A stretch of 14,990 nucleotides of DNA from positions 1 through 14,990 of the forward strand of contig JACSRL010000304.1 of NCBI GenBank assembly GCA_014879765.1, given 5' to 3'. A program made the position numbers and the translations under genes. How positions within the stretch are numbered: the first letter of the stretch is position 1; each line of letters opens with the position of its first letter. Of the stretch, positions 1 through 8,100 are shown piece by piece. Below the pieces are notes generated by a model. The model was given only the letters and a program-made list of their open reading frames with translations, had not been told where the DNA came from and searched no databases. Source of the DNA: Anaerolinea sp. (GTDB lineage Bacteria > Chloroflexota > Anaerolineae > JAAEKA01).

Positions 1-234
1 GCAGTCGAAGGTGCTGCTTTCGGCGTTGCGCCTGCCGCAGCGCGGGCACTTGACCAGGCTCGATCCCGGCGCGGCGCCATGTCCGCCCGGCAGAATGTTG
101 ACGGTGGCGTGCGCTTCCGGGCTGCGGATGCGCAGCGCGTCGCCGGTGGTGGGCGGTGTCGCGCTCAGCGGCTGGCTGCATTCATCGCAATAGTATCCTG
201 ATTTGAGGCCGTGGCCGTTGGGACAGTAGGACAT
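1..234 (-). CDS. Zinc-ribbon protein, N-terminal part (runs off window)
   Basis: An open frame starts at the ATG at 232-234 and continues through base 1 without a stop, giving 78 residues. It begins MSYCPNGHGLKSGYYCDECS, with Cys4, Cys16 and Cys19 plus a His8 that could complete a treble-clef or zinc-ribbon site. A second ribbon starts near residue 63 (CPRCGRRN) and its second half (FDC...) is cut by the window edge. Between them is a Pro/Thr/Gly-rich stretch. Similar N-terminal ribbons occur on bacterial FHA, von Willebrand A or SPFH-associated proteins, but the domain that would identify this one lies outside the window. The upstream neighbour on the same strand is the double zinc-ribbon SPFH-like gene 161 bases away, so a shared function is plausible. 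No strong Shine-Dalgarno is visible before the ATG, so the start is likely but not certain. The pattern of Cys pairs in frame is the main evidence that it is real. Confidence 0.72.
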   Translation of the reverse strand, partial: MSYCPNGHGLKSGYYCDECSQPLSATPPTTGDALRIRSPEAHATVNILPGGHGAAPGSSLVKCPRCGRRNAESSTFDC

Positions 235-260
235 GATTCGCTGGCAGCGCTTTCTGATTC

Positions 261-291
261 GGTATAGGCGCTAAAATGTGCTGATTTACAA
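261..291 (-). promoter_or_regulatory. Weak candidate promoter for the partial zinc-ribbon gene
   Basis: On the minus strand a TTGTAA (286-291) is followed after 19 bases by TATACC (261-266), 27 bases upstream of the ATG at 234. Both hexamers match the sigma-70 consensus at four of six positions and the spacer is longer than ideal. It lies in a locally AT-rich patch between the palindrome train and the gene. Read-through from the upstream operon is an equally good explanation for expression. Confidence 0.22.
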
Positions 292-310
292 CCAAGTCCG
301 GCAATATCGT

Positions 311-420
311 AGGGGCTTGGCAGGCCAAGCCCTTCCGGCGATATATCGCCGCTGGGCATGAAATTTCATGCCCGTACGCTAATTCGCTGCGGGCATCACT
401 CGAAGAATCGATGCCCGCAG
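311..420. repeat. Train of four palindromes between two zinc-ribbon genes
   Basis: Four separate inverted repeats lie head to tail. At 313-332, GGGCTTGG and CCAAGCCC are separated by four bases. At 336-351, CGGCGATATATCGCCG is a perfect 16-bp palindrome. At 354-373, GGGCATGAAATTTCATGCCC is a perfect 20-bp palindrome. At 387-396 and 411-420, CTGCGGGCAT pairs with ATGCCCGCAG around a 14-base loop; this last stem includes the final codons and the first base of the stop complement of the SPFH-like gene ending at 396. In the RNA of that gene these would fold into consecutive hairpins directly after the coding end. There is no U-tract, so a standard intrinsic terminator is not clear. RNA processing or stabilising structures, or a dispersed REP-like element, fit as well. 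Confidence 0.75.
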
Positions 421-2957
421 TTGGCGCAGAACTTCTCCCCAACCGGCGTCTTGACTCGGCACTTGGGGCAGACCTGCACCTCGGCCACTGCCGCGCCGCC
501 GGCCACGCCCACGCTGGCAGCGCCACCGCCGCCAATGACCGTCGGGCCGCCGCTCACCGGCGCGCCGCCGGGTGGCAGGATCACCGTGGGGCCGGCGGCG
601 GGCGCGGCCTGGTTCTGGGCGTAGGTCTTGGCCACATCGCCCACGACGCGCAGGGCCTCGCTGTTGCTGCGCTCCTGGCGCTCGGCGGCTTCTTTGGCCA
701 TGCGTTCGGCGCGCTCCGCGGCGGCGTGGGCCGCCTGCGTCTCGCGCGCGGCGGACTCGGCGATCACCTTCATCTGCGCGGCCTGCTGCGCTTCGATCTG
801 CTGGCGCATGGCCGCTTCGTGCTTGCTGCGTTCGTCCGCCAGCGCCTGCCATTTGGCGGCCTCGGCGGCCTGCAGTTTGCCGTCCTCGGCGGCCTGCATC
901 TTGGCCAGCAGCGCCTTTGCCACGTCGGGGCTGCGTTCGGCGGCCAGGATCAGGATCTGTTCTTCGCTCATGCCCTTGAACTGTTCGGTGCGTTTCAACT
1001 CGCCCAGGATCTGCGCCTGCTGCGGCCCGCTCAGGGAGATGAGCGCCTCCACCGACATCTCGCTGCGCAGCTTGAGCGTGCTCAGCTCGTGCTGCTGCGC
1101 CTGCGCTTGCTTCGCCAGTTCCATCTCGTGGCGCGCCTTTTCGGCGGCGATGGCGGCTTCCTGGCGGCGCAGTTCGTCCTCACGGGCGATGCGCCGCTTC
1201 TCCTCCTCGTCCTCACGCGCCATCTTCTGCTTGGCGGCCTGGTTCTCCTTCAACATGGCCAGCGCCTTCGCCGCCAGCACCAGGTCGGCGTCGTCCTCTT
1301 CCTTCTCCCGCTGGCGCTGCAGGCGGGCGATCTCGTCGGCGGTCTTCGCTCCCTGGAGCGCGATCCTGCTGGCTGCATCGGCCGTCTGCTGCTCGATGTT
1401 CAGGTCGGTGGCGACATTGGCAGTGCGTTCGTTGCGCTGGCGCGCCTGCTCTGCACTGTCGATGGTAGTTCTGTGGTCATACTCGGCACGCTCCTGGGCG
1501 CGGCGTGCTTCTTCGGCCTTGGCCAGTTCAATGCGGGCGTGATCGGCGTCCTTACTCGCCTGCTGGCGCGCCGCATCGGTTGTGGCTTCCTGGCGCGCAC
1601 GCTCCGCGGCATCAACGCGCATTTGTGCTTCCACCTCAGCCTGGCGCACCTCCAGCTTGCCCAGGGTCGTGGCTCGCTGCAGCGCCAGTTCGTACTGCAG
1701 CCGGCTCTGGTCGTGCTTGTGCTGCTCGCTCAGCGCGGCGGCCTTGCGTTCGTACTCGGCGTGGAGGTCGGCCAGGGCCACCAGGTGGGCGCGCTCTTTC
1801 TGGCGATCTTCGTCGCCCCAGCGCAGCCGGTCGCGGAATTCCTTGAGGTCGTCCTCGCGCAGCAGCTTGTTCTTGTCGGCCTCGGCCAGGAAATCGTCCC
1901 ACTCGGCCTGGGTCGTGGCCTCGTTGAGCTTGTTCTGCTGCACCGCGCGGCGCATGCGCTCCCACGCCTGGGCGCGCAGTTCGTACTGCGCGGCGGCCGT
2001 ATCCTCCTGAGCCACTTTGTGCAGTTCTTCCTGGTTGGCCAGGTCGGCCAGCCGCTGGCGGTGGCTGAAGTCCTGGCTGGCGGCCTGGAGGTCCAGGTCG
2101 CGCTGACGCTGTGCGCCGCGCAGTTCGGCTTCCCTGCGTTTGAAAGTCTGGTCGGCCAGACGCGCCTCCAGGTCGAACTCGGCCGGGCCGAGGAAGAGTT
2201 CCTCCTCCTTCCCGCGCAGGGCGTCGATGCGCGGATGGCGCAGGTCGAACATCTGCACGCGGCGGAAGGCGAGGCCGCTCTGGTCGAAGAGGTCGCGCAG
2301 CCGTTCCTGCACATCCACGGCAAAGTCGTCGCGGCGGTTGTTGCGCTCGGCGTCGAGCTGCTCCAGGCTGTAATCGCCCACGTAGGCCTGGGCCGCGTCG
2401 CGCAGTTCGGGGAAGATCAACTGGCGCAGGTCGTGGACGGTCAGCGTCGGCTGCGCCTTGAGCACGCTGGCGATGAAGCGCTGGGCGTTGGCGACTTGGA
2501 CGACCAGGCGGCAGGTGGCGTTGAGGCGCAGCGGGTCCACCGTCCACAGGTCGGTGAGGGCGAACTCGAGCGGCAGTTCGCCGCTGTCGATGAGGATGGC
2601 GGTCAGCTCGGGGCGCTGGCCAAAGCCGAAGTAGCGGCTCGCCATGCTCTGGATCGTGTAGACGCCGGGGCCTTGCTCGCCCGTCACCTTGCCATCGCGC
2701 AGGATCACCGCGAGGGTGTCCTCCTCGACGATCAGGTTGCCGCTGCTCATCTTCGGCATGTCGCGGCTTTCGATGCGCGCGGCGATCTCGCCCGGGCGGC
2801 GGCGCCAGCGCATTTCCTCCACCTGGGCGCGCGGGGCTTTCGGGTCGTCGGCAAAGGTGGGGCCGATCCCGGCCAGGGACTTGCCGCACTGGCTGCAGAA
2901 ACGCGCGCCGGAGCGGTTCTCATGTTTGCAGGCGGGACAAAGGATAAATTCACGCAT
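396..2957 (-). CDS. SPFH-like coiled-coil protein with zinc ribbons at both ends
   Basis: The 853-residue product starts MREFILCPACKHENRSG. The start at 2957 is chosen because a perfect AAGGAGG lies nine bases upstream; the longer open frame to 3038 has no such signal and overlaps the end of the upstream gene. Residues 7-24 form a zinc ribbon (Cys7, Cys10, Cys21, Cys24). Residues about 70-270 look like an SPFH/Band-7 (prohibitin-flotillin) domain, including a GPGVYTI turn and a FDLRHPRIDALR segment before the helix. Residues about 285-770 are a long Ala/Glu/Arg/Gln-rich coiled coil. A Pro/Gly-rich linker then leads to a second zinc ribbon (Cys830, Cys833, Cys844, Cys847) six residues before the end. 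No membrane helix is visible. SPFH proteins oligomerise on membranes as scaffolds. This one probably partners the membrane SPFH-like protein encoded 84 bases upstream in the same operon. The family call is made by eye; the general architecture is clearer than any specific function. Confidence 0.82.
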   Translation of the reverse strand: MREFILCPACKHENRSGARFCSQCGKSLAGIGPTFADDPKAPRAQVEEMRWRRRPGEIAARIESRDMPKMSSGNLIVEEDTLAVILRDGKVTGEQGPGVYTIQSMASRYFGFGQRPELTAILIDSGELPLEFALTDLWTVDPLRLNATCRLVVQVANAQRFIASVLKAQPTLTVHDLRQLIFPELRDAAQAYVGDYSLEQLDAERNNRRDDFAVDVQERLRDLFDQSGLAFRRVQMFDLRHPRIDALRGKEEELFLGPAEFDLEARLADQTFKRREAELRGAQRQRDLDLQAASQDFSHRQRLADLANQEELHKVAQEDTAAAQYELRAQAWERMRRAVQQNKLNEATTQAEWDDFLAEADKNKLLREDDLKEFRDRLRWGDEDRQKERAHLVALADLHAEYERKAAALSEQHKHDQSRLQYELALQRATTLGKLEVRQAEVEAQMRVDAAERARQEATTDAARQQASKDADHARIELAKAEEARRAQERAEYDHRTTIDSAEQARQRNERTANVATDLNIEQQTADAASRIALQGAKTADEIARLQRQREKEEDDADLVLAAKALAMLKENQAAKQKMAREDEEEKRRIAREDELRRQEAAIAAEKARHEMELAKQAQAQQHELSTLKLRSEMSVEALISLSGPQQAQILGELKRTEQFKGMSEEQILILAAERSPDVAKALLAKMQAAEDGKLQAAEAAKWQALADERSKHEAAMRQQIEAQQAAQMKVIAESAARETQAAHAAAERAERMAKEAAERQERSNSEALRVVGDVAKTYAQNQAAPAAGPTVILPPGGAPVSGGPTVIGGGGAASVGVAGGAAVAEVQVCPKCRVKTPVGEKFCANCGHRFFE

Positions 2958-2966
2958 CGGGACGAT

Positions 2967-2973
2967 CCTCCTT
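2967..2973 (-). promoter_or_regulatory. Strong ribosome binding site deciding the start at 2957
   Basis: The minus strand reads AAGGAGG here, nine bases before the ATG. It fixes the start of the zinc-ribbon SPFH-like gene downstream of two other in-frame ATGs (3038 and 3008). It also shows that the 84-base gap after the preceding gene carries its own translation signal. Confidence 0.85.
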
Positions 2974-3041
2974 GGGCGGTGCGTCTTCGTTTCTGCACTG
3001 GCTGTCATGCGCTGCGGCTGGCGGCCTGGGTCTTGCACGGT

Positions 3042-4847
3042 TCAGGTGGCGGTCGCCTGCCATCGGGTCAATTCGTCTGCCATATTATGTACTGCCGCTT
3101 CCAATTTGTCCATCTGGCGCGGCGCCTCAACGCGGTTGTTCTGCTGGGCGGCGGTGTGGAGGGCCTGGGCCGCGGCGGCGCAGGCTGCCACATGCTCCGC
3201 CAGCCGCTCCATGTGTTCATCCACCGCACTCCATTCTTCGTCGCTGCGCTGCTGCAGGGCCTGCTCCAGGCTCTCCACGCGCCCTTGCAGTGCTTCCACC
3301 GTGTCGAGCAGCCGGTTGATGCGCTGCACCAATTGGCGGTCGCGCAGGGTGCGGTAGGCGGGGCCGGCACTGTCCGCCAGCCGCTGGTGCACGACCGCCA
3401 GCTCGGCAGCCAGACTCGCCTGCAGTTTGACATGGTTCCGCGTGCGCTGGGCATTGGTGAGCCGTGCCGTGGCGATGCGGTGGCGGGCGCGCGCCATGAC
3501 GCGGTTGGCCTGGTTGATGTTGTAGAGCCAGTCGATGCGGATGGCGAAGGCGGCGCCGAGCAGGCCCAGCAGCGAGCCGACCATGCGCAGCCAGTTGACG
3601 TGGTCGGGCATCCACAGCACAGCGGCGGTGACGCCCACGCTGAGCAGCGCGGCCAGCAGCATAAGAATGTGGCGCAGGTGAAGACGGCTGTCCTTGACCT
3701 CGTTGTCCTCCAGGTTGGCCTCGATCAACATGCGCTCCGCCGAGCTGTGCGCTTCCCAGCGGATGATCTGGTCGATCACCCAGGCGGTGAGCACGCCGAG
3801 GATGGCGATGCCCGCCACAGCGGCAATCACCTGGTTGCGGCCATCGACGGTGGCCACCAGGTCGGGCCGGAAGATCCAGATGGCGGCCAGGGCCAGGGCA
3901 GCCACCAGCGATGTGACCAGCACGAGCAGGCTGAGACGCTGAAAAACATGATGGCGCGCCCGGTGATCGGCGCCGTTTAAATGGACAGGCGCGGGCGTCG
4001 GACGTGCGGCCGGCGCGGCCAGGTTCTGCTGGAGGGTGGCCGCGGCAGGCTGGGTCGTGTTGGCGCTTGCGGCCTGGGCCATGTCGGCTGCGCCCTGTGC
4101 ATCCAGGGTTACGCCGCGGGCGGCAGCGGCTTCTTGCAGCCGGTAGGCCAGCGCCTCTTCGTTGTCGATGCGGTTGATCTCGGTCTGCAAGCGTTCGTCG
4201 GCCAGCACACGCTGCAAGGCTTCCCGTTCGCGCTGGGCAGCAACCACATCGGCCTCGGTCATGAAACGCATCTGCTGCGGGTCAAAGGCCGCGGCAAATT
4301 CCAGTCCGTACTCGGCCAACTGTTTGTGCAGGAGCAGGCTCAACTCGCCGGCCACGGTGCGGCGCACGTTGGCGTCGGTGCGCAAGTCGCTCAGGCCGTA
4401 GCGCTGCACCAGCTCCTGCGCCAGGTCGGCCACGCGGGCGCTCACCTGCTCCGCAGGGATCGGCAGCCACTCGCCCGCCAGGTTGCGCAGCCATACTTCC
4501 CAGGTGCGAAAGACATCCGTCACCTGCACCTGGATGCGCCAGCCCAGGTTGATCGCTTTGCCGTCGGCGGTGGCCAGGCCGGTGATCCAGAGCGGCAGAA
4601 AGTGCGCGCCGGGCCGATAGAGATAGAGTTCCGGCGTGGATTGGAAGAAGCCGCGCACGCGGTGGTCGCCGGCTTCCAGCACATAGGCAGCCGCGCTGTC
4701 ACGTACGACCAGTGCGGCCCGGTCTGAGGGCACGGTGAAGCGGCGGTGGGCCGGGAGGATACGCTGCGCCAGCACCGGCTGACCGTCGACAAAGGCAGGG
4801 GCGGCGCTGGTCCGGGTCGCGGCGAGAGAAAACTGGTTGGAATTCAT
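3042..4847 (-). CDS. Membrane protein with SPFH-like N-terminal region and coiled-coil tail
   Basis: Taking the ATG at 4847 gives 601 residues starting MNSNQFSLAATRTSAAPAF. An in-frame ATG at 4877 is also possible. The ATG at 4970 is unlikely because it lies upstream of the predicted transcription start. Residues about 25-215 resemble the SPFH/Band-7 fold and are distantly similar in layout to the downstream gene: a beta-rich segment (AALVVRDSAAAYVLEAGDHRV), then a helical part ending in the charged helix MTEADVVAAQREREALQR. A Pro/Ala linker follows. Four hydrophobic helices are seen at about 305-326, 340-363, 393-412 and 417-435. The rest (445-590) is helical and coiled-coil. SPFH proteins build membrane microdomain scaffolds, and with the downstream zinc-ribbon SPFH-like protein this probably forms such a complex. 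There is no signal peptide, so the N-terminal domain is likely cytoplasmic. Having the SPFH domain in front of the membrane helices is the reverse of stomatin or prohibitin order, which is unusual. Neither start has a good Shine-Dalgarno. Confidence 0.8.
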   Translation of the reverse strand: MNSNQFSLAATRTSAAPAFVDGQPVLAQRILPAHRRFTVPSDRAALVVRDSAAAYVLEAGDHRVRGFFQSTPELYLYRPGAHFLPLWITGLATADGKAINLGWRIQVQVTDVFRTWEVWLRNLAGEWLPIPAEQVSARVADLAQELVQRYGLSDLRTDANVRRTVAGELSLLLHKQLAEYGLEFAAAFDPQQMRFMTEADVVAAQREREALQRVLADERLQTEINRIDNEEALAYRLQEAAAARGVTLDAQGAADMAQAASANTTQPAAATLQQNLAAPAARPTPAPVHLNGADHRARHHVFQRLSLLVLVTSLVAALALAAIWIFRPDLVATVDGRNQVIAAVAGIAILGVLTAWVIDQIIRWEAHSSAERMLIEANLEDNEVKDSRLHLRHILMLLAALLSVGVTAAVLWMPDHVNWLRMVGSLLGLLGAAFAIRIDWLYNINQANRVMARARHRIATARLTNAQRTRNHVKLQASLAAELAVVHQRLADSAGPAYRTLRDRQLVQRINRLLDTVEALQGRVESLEQALQQRSDEEWSAVDEHMERLAEHVAACAAAAQALHTAAQQNNRVEAPRQMDKLEAAVHNMADELTRWQATAT

Positions 4848-4934
4848 CGTGTTCTGCGCCTTGTTGTTCAAGTTCATTCGTATTGAAATAGAACCGGATG
4901 GAAATAGTTTCCAATTGAGACAATGACATAATTT

Positions 4935-4963
4935 ACTATAGCATGGAAATTTCAGTTTGTCGA
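4935..4963 (-). promoter_or_regulatory. Sigma-70-type promoter for the SPFH-like operon
   Basis: On the minus strand TCGACA (4958-4963) and TATAGT (4935-4940) are separated by exactly 17 bases. Each matches the consensus TTGACA/TATAAT at five of six positions, in an AT-rich island within GC-rich DNA. Initiation would fall near 4928, giving an untranslated leader of about 80 bases before the ATG at 4847 or 50 bases before the one at 4877. The leader contains a small hairpin (TGGAAA at 4899-4904, TTTCCA at 4908-4913). Confidence 0.62.
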
Positions 4964-4984
4964 GAGGCAATTTCAGCGCACACC

Positions 4985-5121
4985 GACCGAATGAATCCGG
5001 TCAGCGCCCGCCGAATGAATTCGGCGTCTGGAAGGAGAAGCTGCGCTGAAGCGCACTGGCTCCACCTTGCCAACCGGCTTTAGCCGGTTTTGGGTATCAG
5101 ACGCCGAATTCATTCGGCGGG
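4985..5121 (-). repeat. REP-like palindromic element, copy A (core 5007-5121)
   Basis: The core is bounded by a perfect 24-bp inverted repeat, 5007-5030 against 5098-5121. Each arm is itself a hairpin of the form CGCCGAAT-GA-ATTCGGCG (5009-5026 and 5102-5119). Inside are two further hairpins: AACCGGCT-AGCCGGTT at 5072-5089 and TGCGCT-AGCGCA at 5042-5055. A partial extra arm (GACCG...CGGTC, 4985-5002) lies outside. Read on the minus strand, the order of motifs matches copy B at 10308-10436. It begins 17 bases after the stop codon of the LRR-protease gene, so it would also be the 3' structure of that transcript. No open frame for a transposase is present, which fits a non-autonomous REP/MITE-type repeat. 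Confidence 0.85.
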
Positions 5122-5137
5122 AATGATGCGACTGCAC

Positions 5138-8100
5138 TCAGCGGCCGATCAGCGGCAGGTACACGCTGCGCGTCCCGGCCAGCACCACCACCGGCAGCGC
5201 GGGCTGCTGATCCCTATCGACGGCGGTGAAGACGACGCGATAGATGCCCGGCTGCGTGAAGCCGTCGTACTGGGCGACATAGACGCCGTCATTGTTGCTG
5301 TCCAGCAACGGCACTGGCGGGGCCGGCTGCACCAGTTCCTGGCCATTCTCCGGCGGCACGAAGTCGGGCGGATAGATCAGCGCGGCCACGGCTTCCACGT
5401 GACTATTGATACGCACTTGTACACGCGCCCGCAGCACGCCTTCGCCGCCATTCCCGTAACTTACTTCGGCCCACTCGATCAGCGGCGGCTGCCAGCCGGG
5501 GCCAGGGAACGTGCCGGCGTCGCCAAAGCCGCGCTGCGCGGCGATGCGGCCATCGTCGGTGGTGTAGCGGCCGTCGCCGTTGTCGTCCAGCCAGGCTTCC
5601 TGACCCGGATTAGCCTCCTTCGCCGCCCAGCGTGCGTCGAAAAAGGCGCTGGCAACGCTGCGGTCGCTGGCCAGCGCGCTATAGAAGGCATCGGAGAAGT
5701 AGGCGCCGCTGGGCGAAGCCCAGGCAGGCGCCTGGGCGCTGGTGGAAGTTACGATCACCCGTCCCGGGCCCGAGATCGACTGACCGCGCTGGATGAAGCT
5801 GCCGGCCTGGCACGCCTCGATGACCACGTTGATCAGCACGTCATCCACGGCCTGCTCCACCTCGCTGAGCCAGCCATTCAGTTCATCTGTCCTGAGCACT
5901 TCGGTGACGCCGTTGATGAAGAATTGATCGTTGTCCCCGTGATCCATCATGTAGAGGGTGAGCGCCCGGCCCGGCTCCAGCAGCGACGGCGCCCACTCGG
6001 TGATGGCATATTCCAGGTTCTCCACGGTGGCCAGCGCGTCCACGTCGGCTTCACCATCGCCATCCGGATCCAGTTCGGTTTCGGTGGCCAGATAGTAGAT
6101 GCGCTCTTTGGGATACCCTTTCTGCAGGAAGAGGCGATAAACGCTGTCGGTGACGTGGTGGATATTCGCTTGCAGGAAATCGCCGCTGCTGAGATGGCCG
6201 GCCACGATGACGACCGCGCCCAGTTGCGCGGTGTCGGGCAGCCGGAGCACGGAGAAGCGATAGTCCCAATCTTCTCCTGGCGCCAGCGGGCCGTGATGCA
6301 GCAGGCGCAGAATCATATTACCTGTGCTGGCTGCCGTGAAGCGCTCATAGACGCCGTGGCCCAACGTCGGGTCGGTGATCGCCTGCGGCGCCTCCTCGCA
6401 AGACCGGTAGCGCTCCATCACGAGGTTGACGGCGGATGCTGGCGCGACTGCGGCATCGATCACATAAACAGCCCCCGCGATCACCGGGAAAATCACCCAG
6501 TCTTCGTCGCCGGCCGGTGCGATGGTACGGTGCTGCATCACCCCGTCGACGGTGATCGGCTGCGCCAGGTCGCAGCGGTCGTCGTCTTCGTAGGCGTCAG
6601 GCGTGGATGGTGGATTCACGACAGGTGTGGGCGTGTTCGTCGGCGTGTTTGTCGGCGTGTTTGTCGGCGTGTTTGTCGGCGTGTTTGTCGGCGTGTTCGT
6701 CGGCGTGTTTGTCGGCGTGTTCGTCGGCGTGTTTGTCGGCGTGACCGTTGGCGTGTTTGTTGGCGTGTTCGTGAACGTCGGCGTGGGCGCGGTTGGCGTG
6801 GCAATCGACACTTCCGCGGACGGTGCGCTCACCAGGTCGTTCTGCTGGTTGTCGTCGCTGTGAGCCGGCGTCAGACTGCGCACCACGAAGTAGTAGGTGC
6901 GCCCGGGCAGCAGCCCGCCCACCGCGCCGCTGCTGGCTGCTTTGCCGTCGATCAGGACGTTCTGGGTGTAGGGTCCACCCTGGGTCACACCGTACTCGAT
7001 GCGGTAGCCGCCGCCATCGTCCTGGTAGCGGATAGGATTCCAGGTCACCTCAACGGCTGTGTTGTTGAGCAGCCGCACCTGTACAGCGGCGGGAGGCACG
7101 GTCTGTGTCCATGACCACCCCGGGTCGAGCGCGTCGAGCCACGCGTGCAAGCTGTCATCGGCAGTCTCCAGCATGTTGTAACAAAGGCGCAGCGAGTTCA
7201 GGGCGGTCAGATTCTGCAGGGTTGGTGGAACCTCGCCGGAGAGGGCGTTCTTGTCGAGCAGCAGCGTCGTCAGCGCCGGCAAATTGCCCAGGGCCGCCGG
7301 TATCGGCCCTGAGAGCCGGTTGGTGTGCAGATGCAGTTCTTTGAGCGCCGTCAGATTGCCCAGTTCTGCCGGAATCGTGCCCGTGATGGCATTCTCGGAC
7401 AATCCCAACATCCACAGTTGCGAGAGATTGCCGAGGCTGGCCGGGAGTGGCCCGTCCAATTCATTGACCCAGAGCGTGAGCACTTCCAGGTTGGCCAGAT
7501 TGCCCAGCGTGGATGGCAAGGCACCGGTGAGTTTATTGAAATCCACCTGCAGCCGGCGCAGTCTGGCAAGCTGCCCCAGCTCACCTGGCAGACTGCCCGT
7601 AAGACGGTTCTGGGACAGCACCAGTTCCTCCAATAAAATCAAGTCACCCAGCCAGGCGGGTACGCTGCCGCTGAACTGGTTCTCATACAAGAACAACTTC
7701 TGGAGGTTGGTCAGGCCAGCCATCTGCGCCGGCAACGGCCCGATGATCTGATTGTGACCGAGATCCAGTTCCCTGAGCTGGGTCAAGCTGCCCAACGCCG
7801 CCGGCAGCGCGCCGGTCAGCCCATTGTAGCCGGCGTAGAGATAGCGCAGGTTTTGCAGATCGCCCCATGCCGTGGGAATGGCGCCGCTCAACTGGTTGTG
7901 GTCGAGATGGAGCGAACGCAAATTGGCGAGTTGGCCCAGGGTCGCCGGCAGCGTGCCCGAAAGCTGGTTGTTGTTGAGCGTCAGAGTCATCACCTGCGTC
8001 AGGTTGCCCAGCGTTGCAGGGATGCTGCCGGTGAAAGCGTTGTGGTTCAGGTAAAGCTGCTGCAACTGGGTGAGATTGCCCAGGCTGGCAGGGAGCGCAT

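Noticed and set aside
411..3980. Very long open frame on the plus strand (1189 codons)
   Set aside because: It lies antisense to the two SPFH-like genes, crosses their boundary, has no domain pattern or start signal, and results from the GC-rich third-position bias of the minus-strand genes.
4848..4970. Upstream start at 4970 for the membrane SPFH-like gene
   Set aside because: The added 41 residues are unlike the rest of the protein and the codon lies upstream of the good promoter at 4935-4963, so it would not be in the mRNA.
5072..5091. AACCGGCT-AGCCGGTT hairpin followed by TT as a plus-strand intrinsic terminator
   Set aside because: The T-tract is only two to three bases, no plus-strand gene is supported upstream, and the hairpin is a conserved internal part of the repeat element present again in copy B.
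6603..6863. Plus-strand frame coding for repeated VFVGVFVGV, resembling a membrane protein
   Set aside because: It is the 12-bp linker minisatellite read on the wrong strand.
5090..7114. Plus-strand open frame of 674 codons, including runs of RRVCRRV
   Set aside because: It is the shadow of the LRR-protease gene; the runs are the antisense of the Thr/Pro linker minisatellite.
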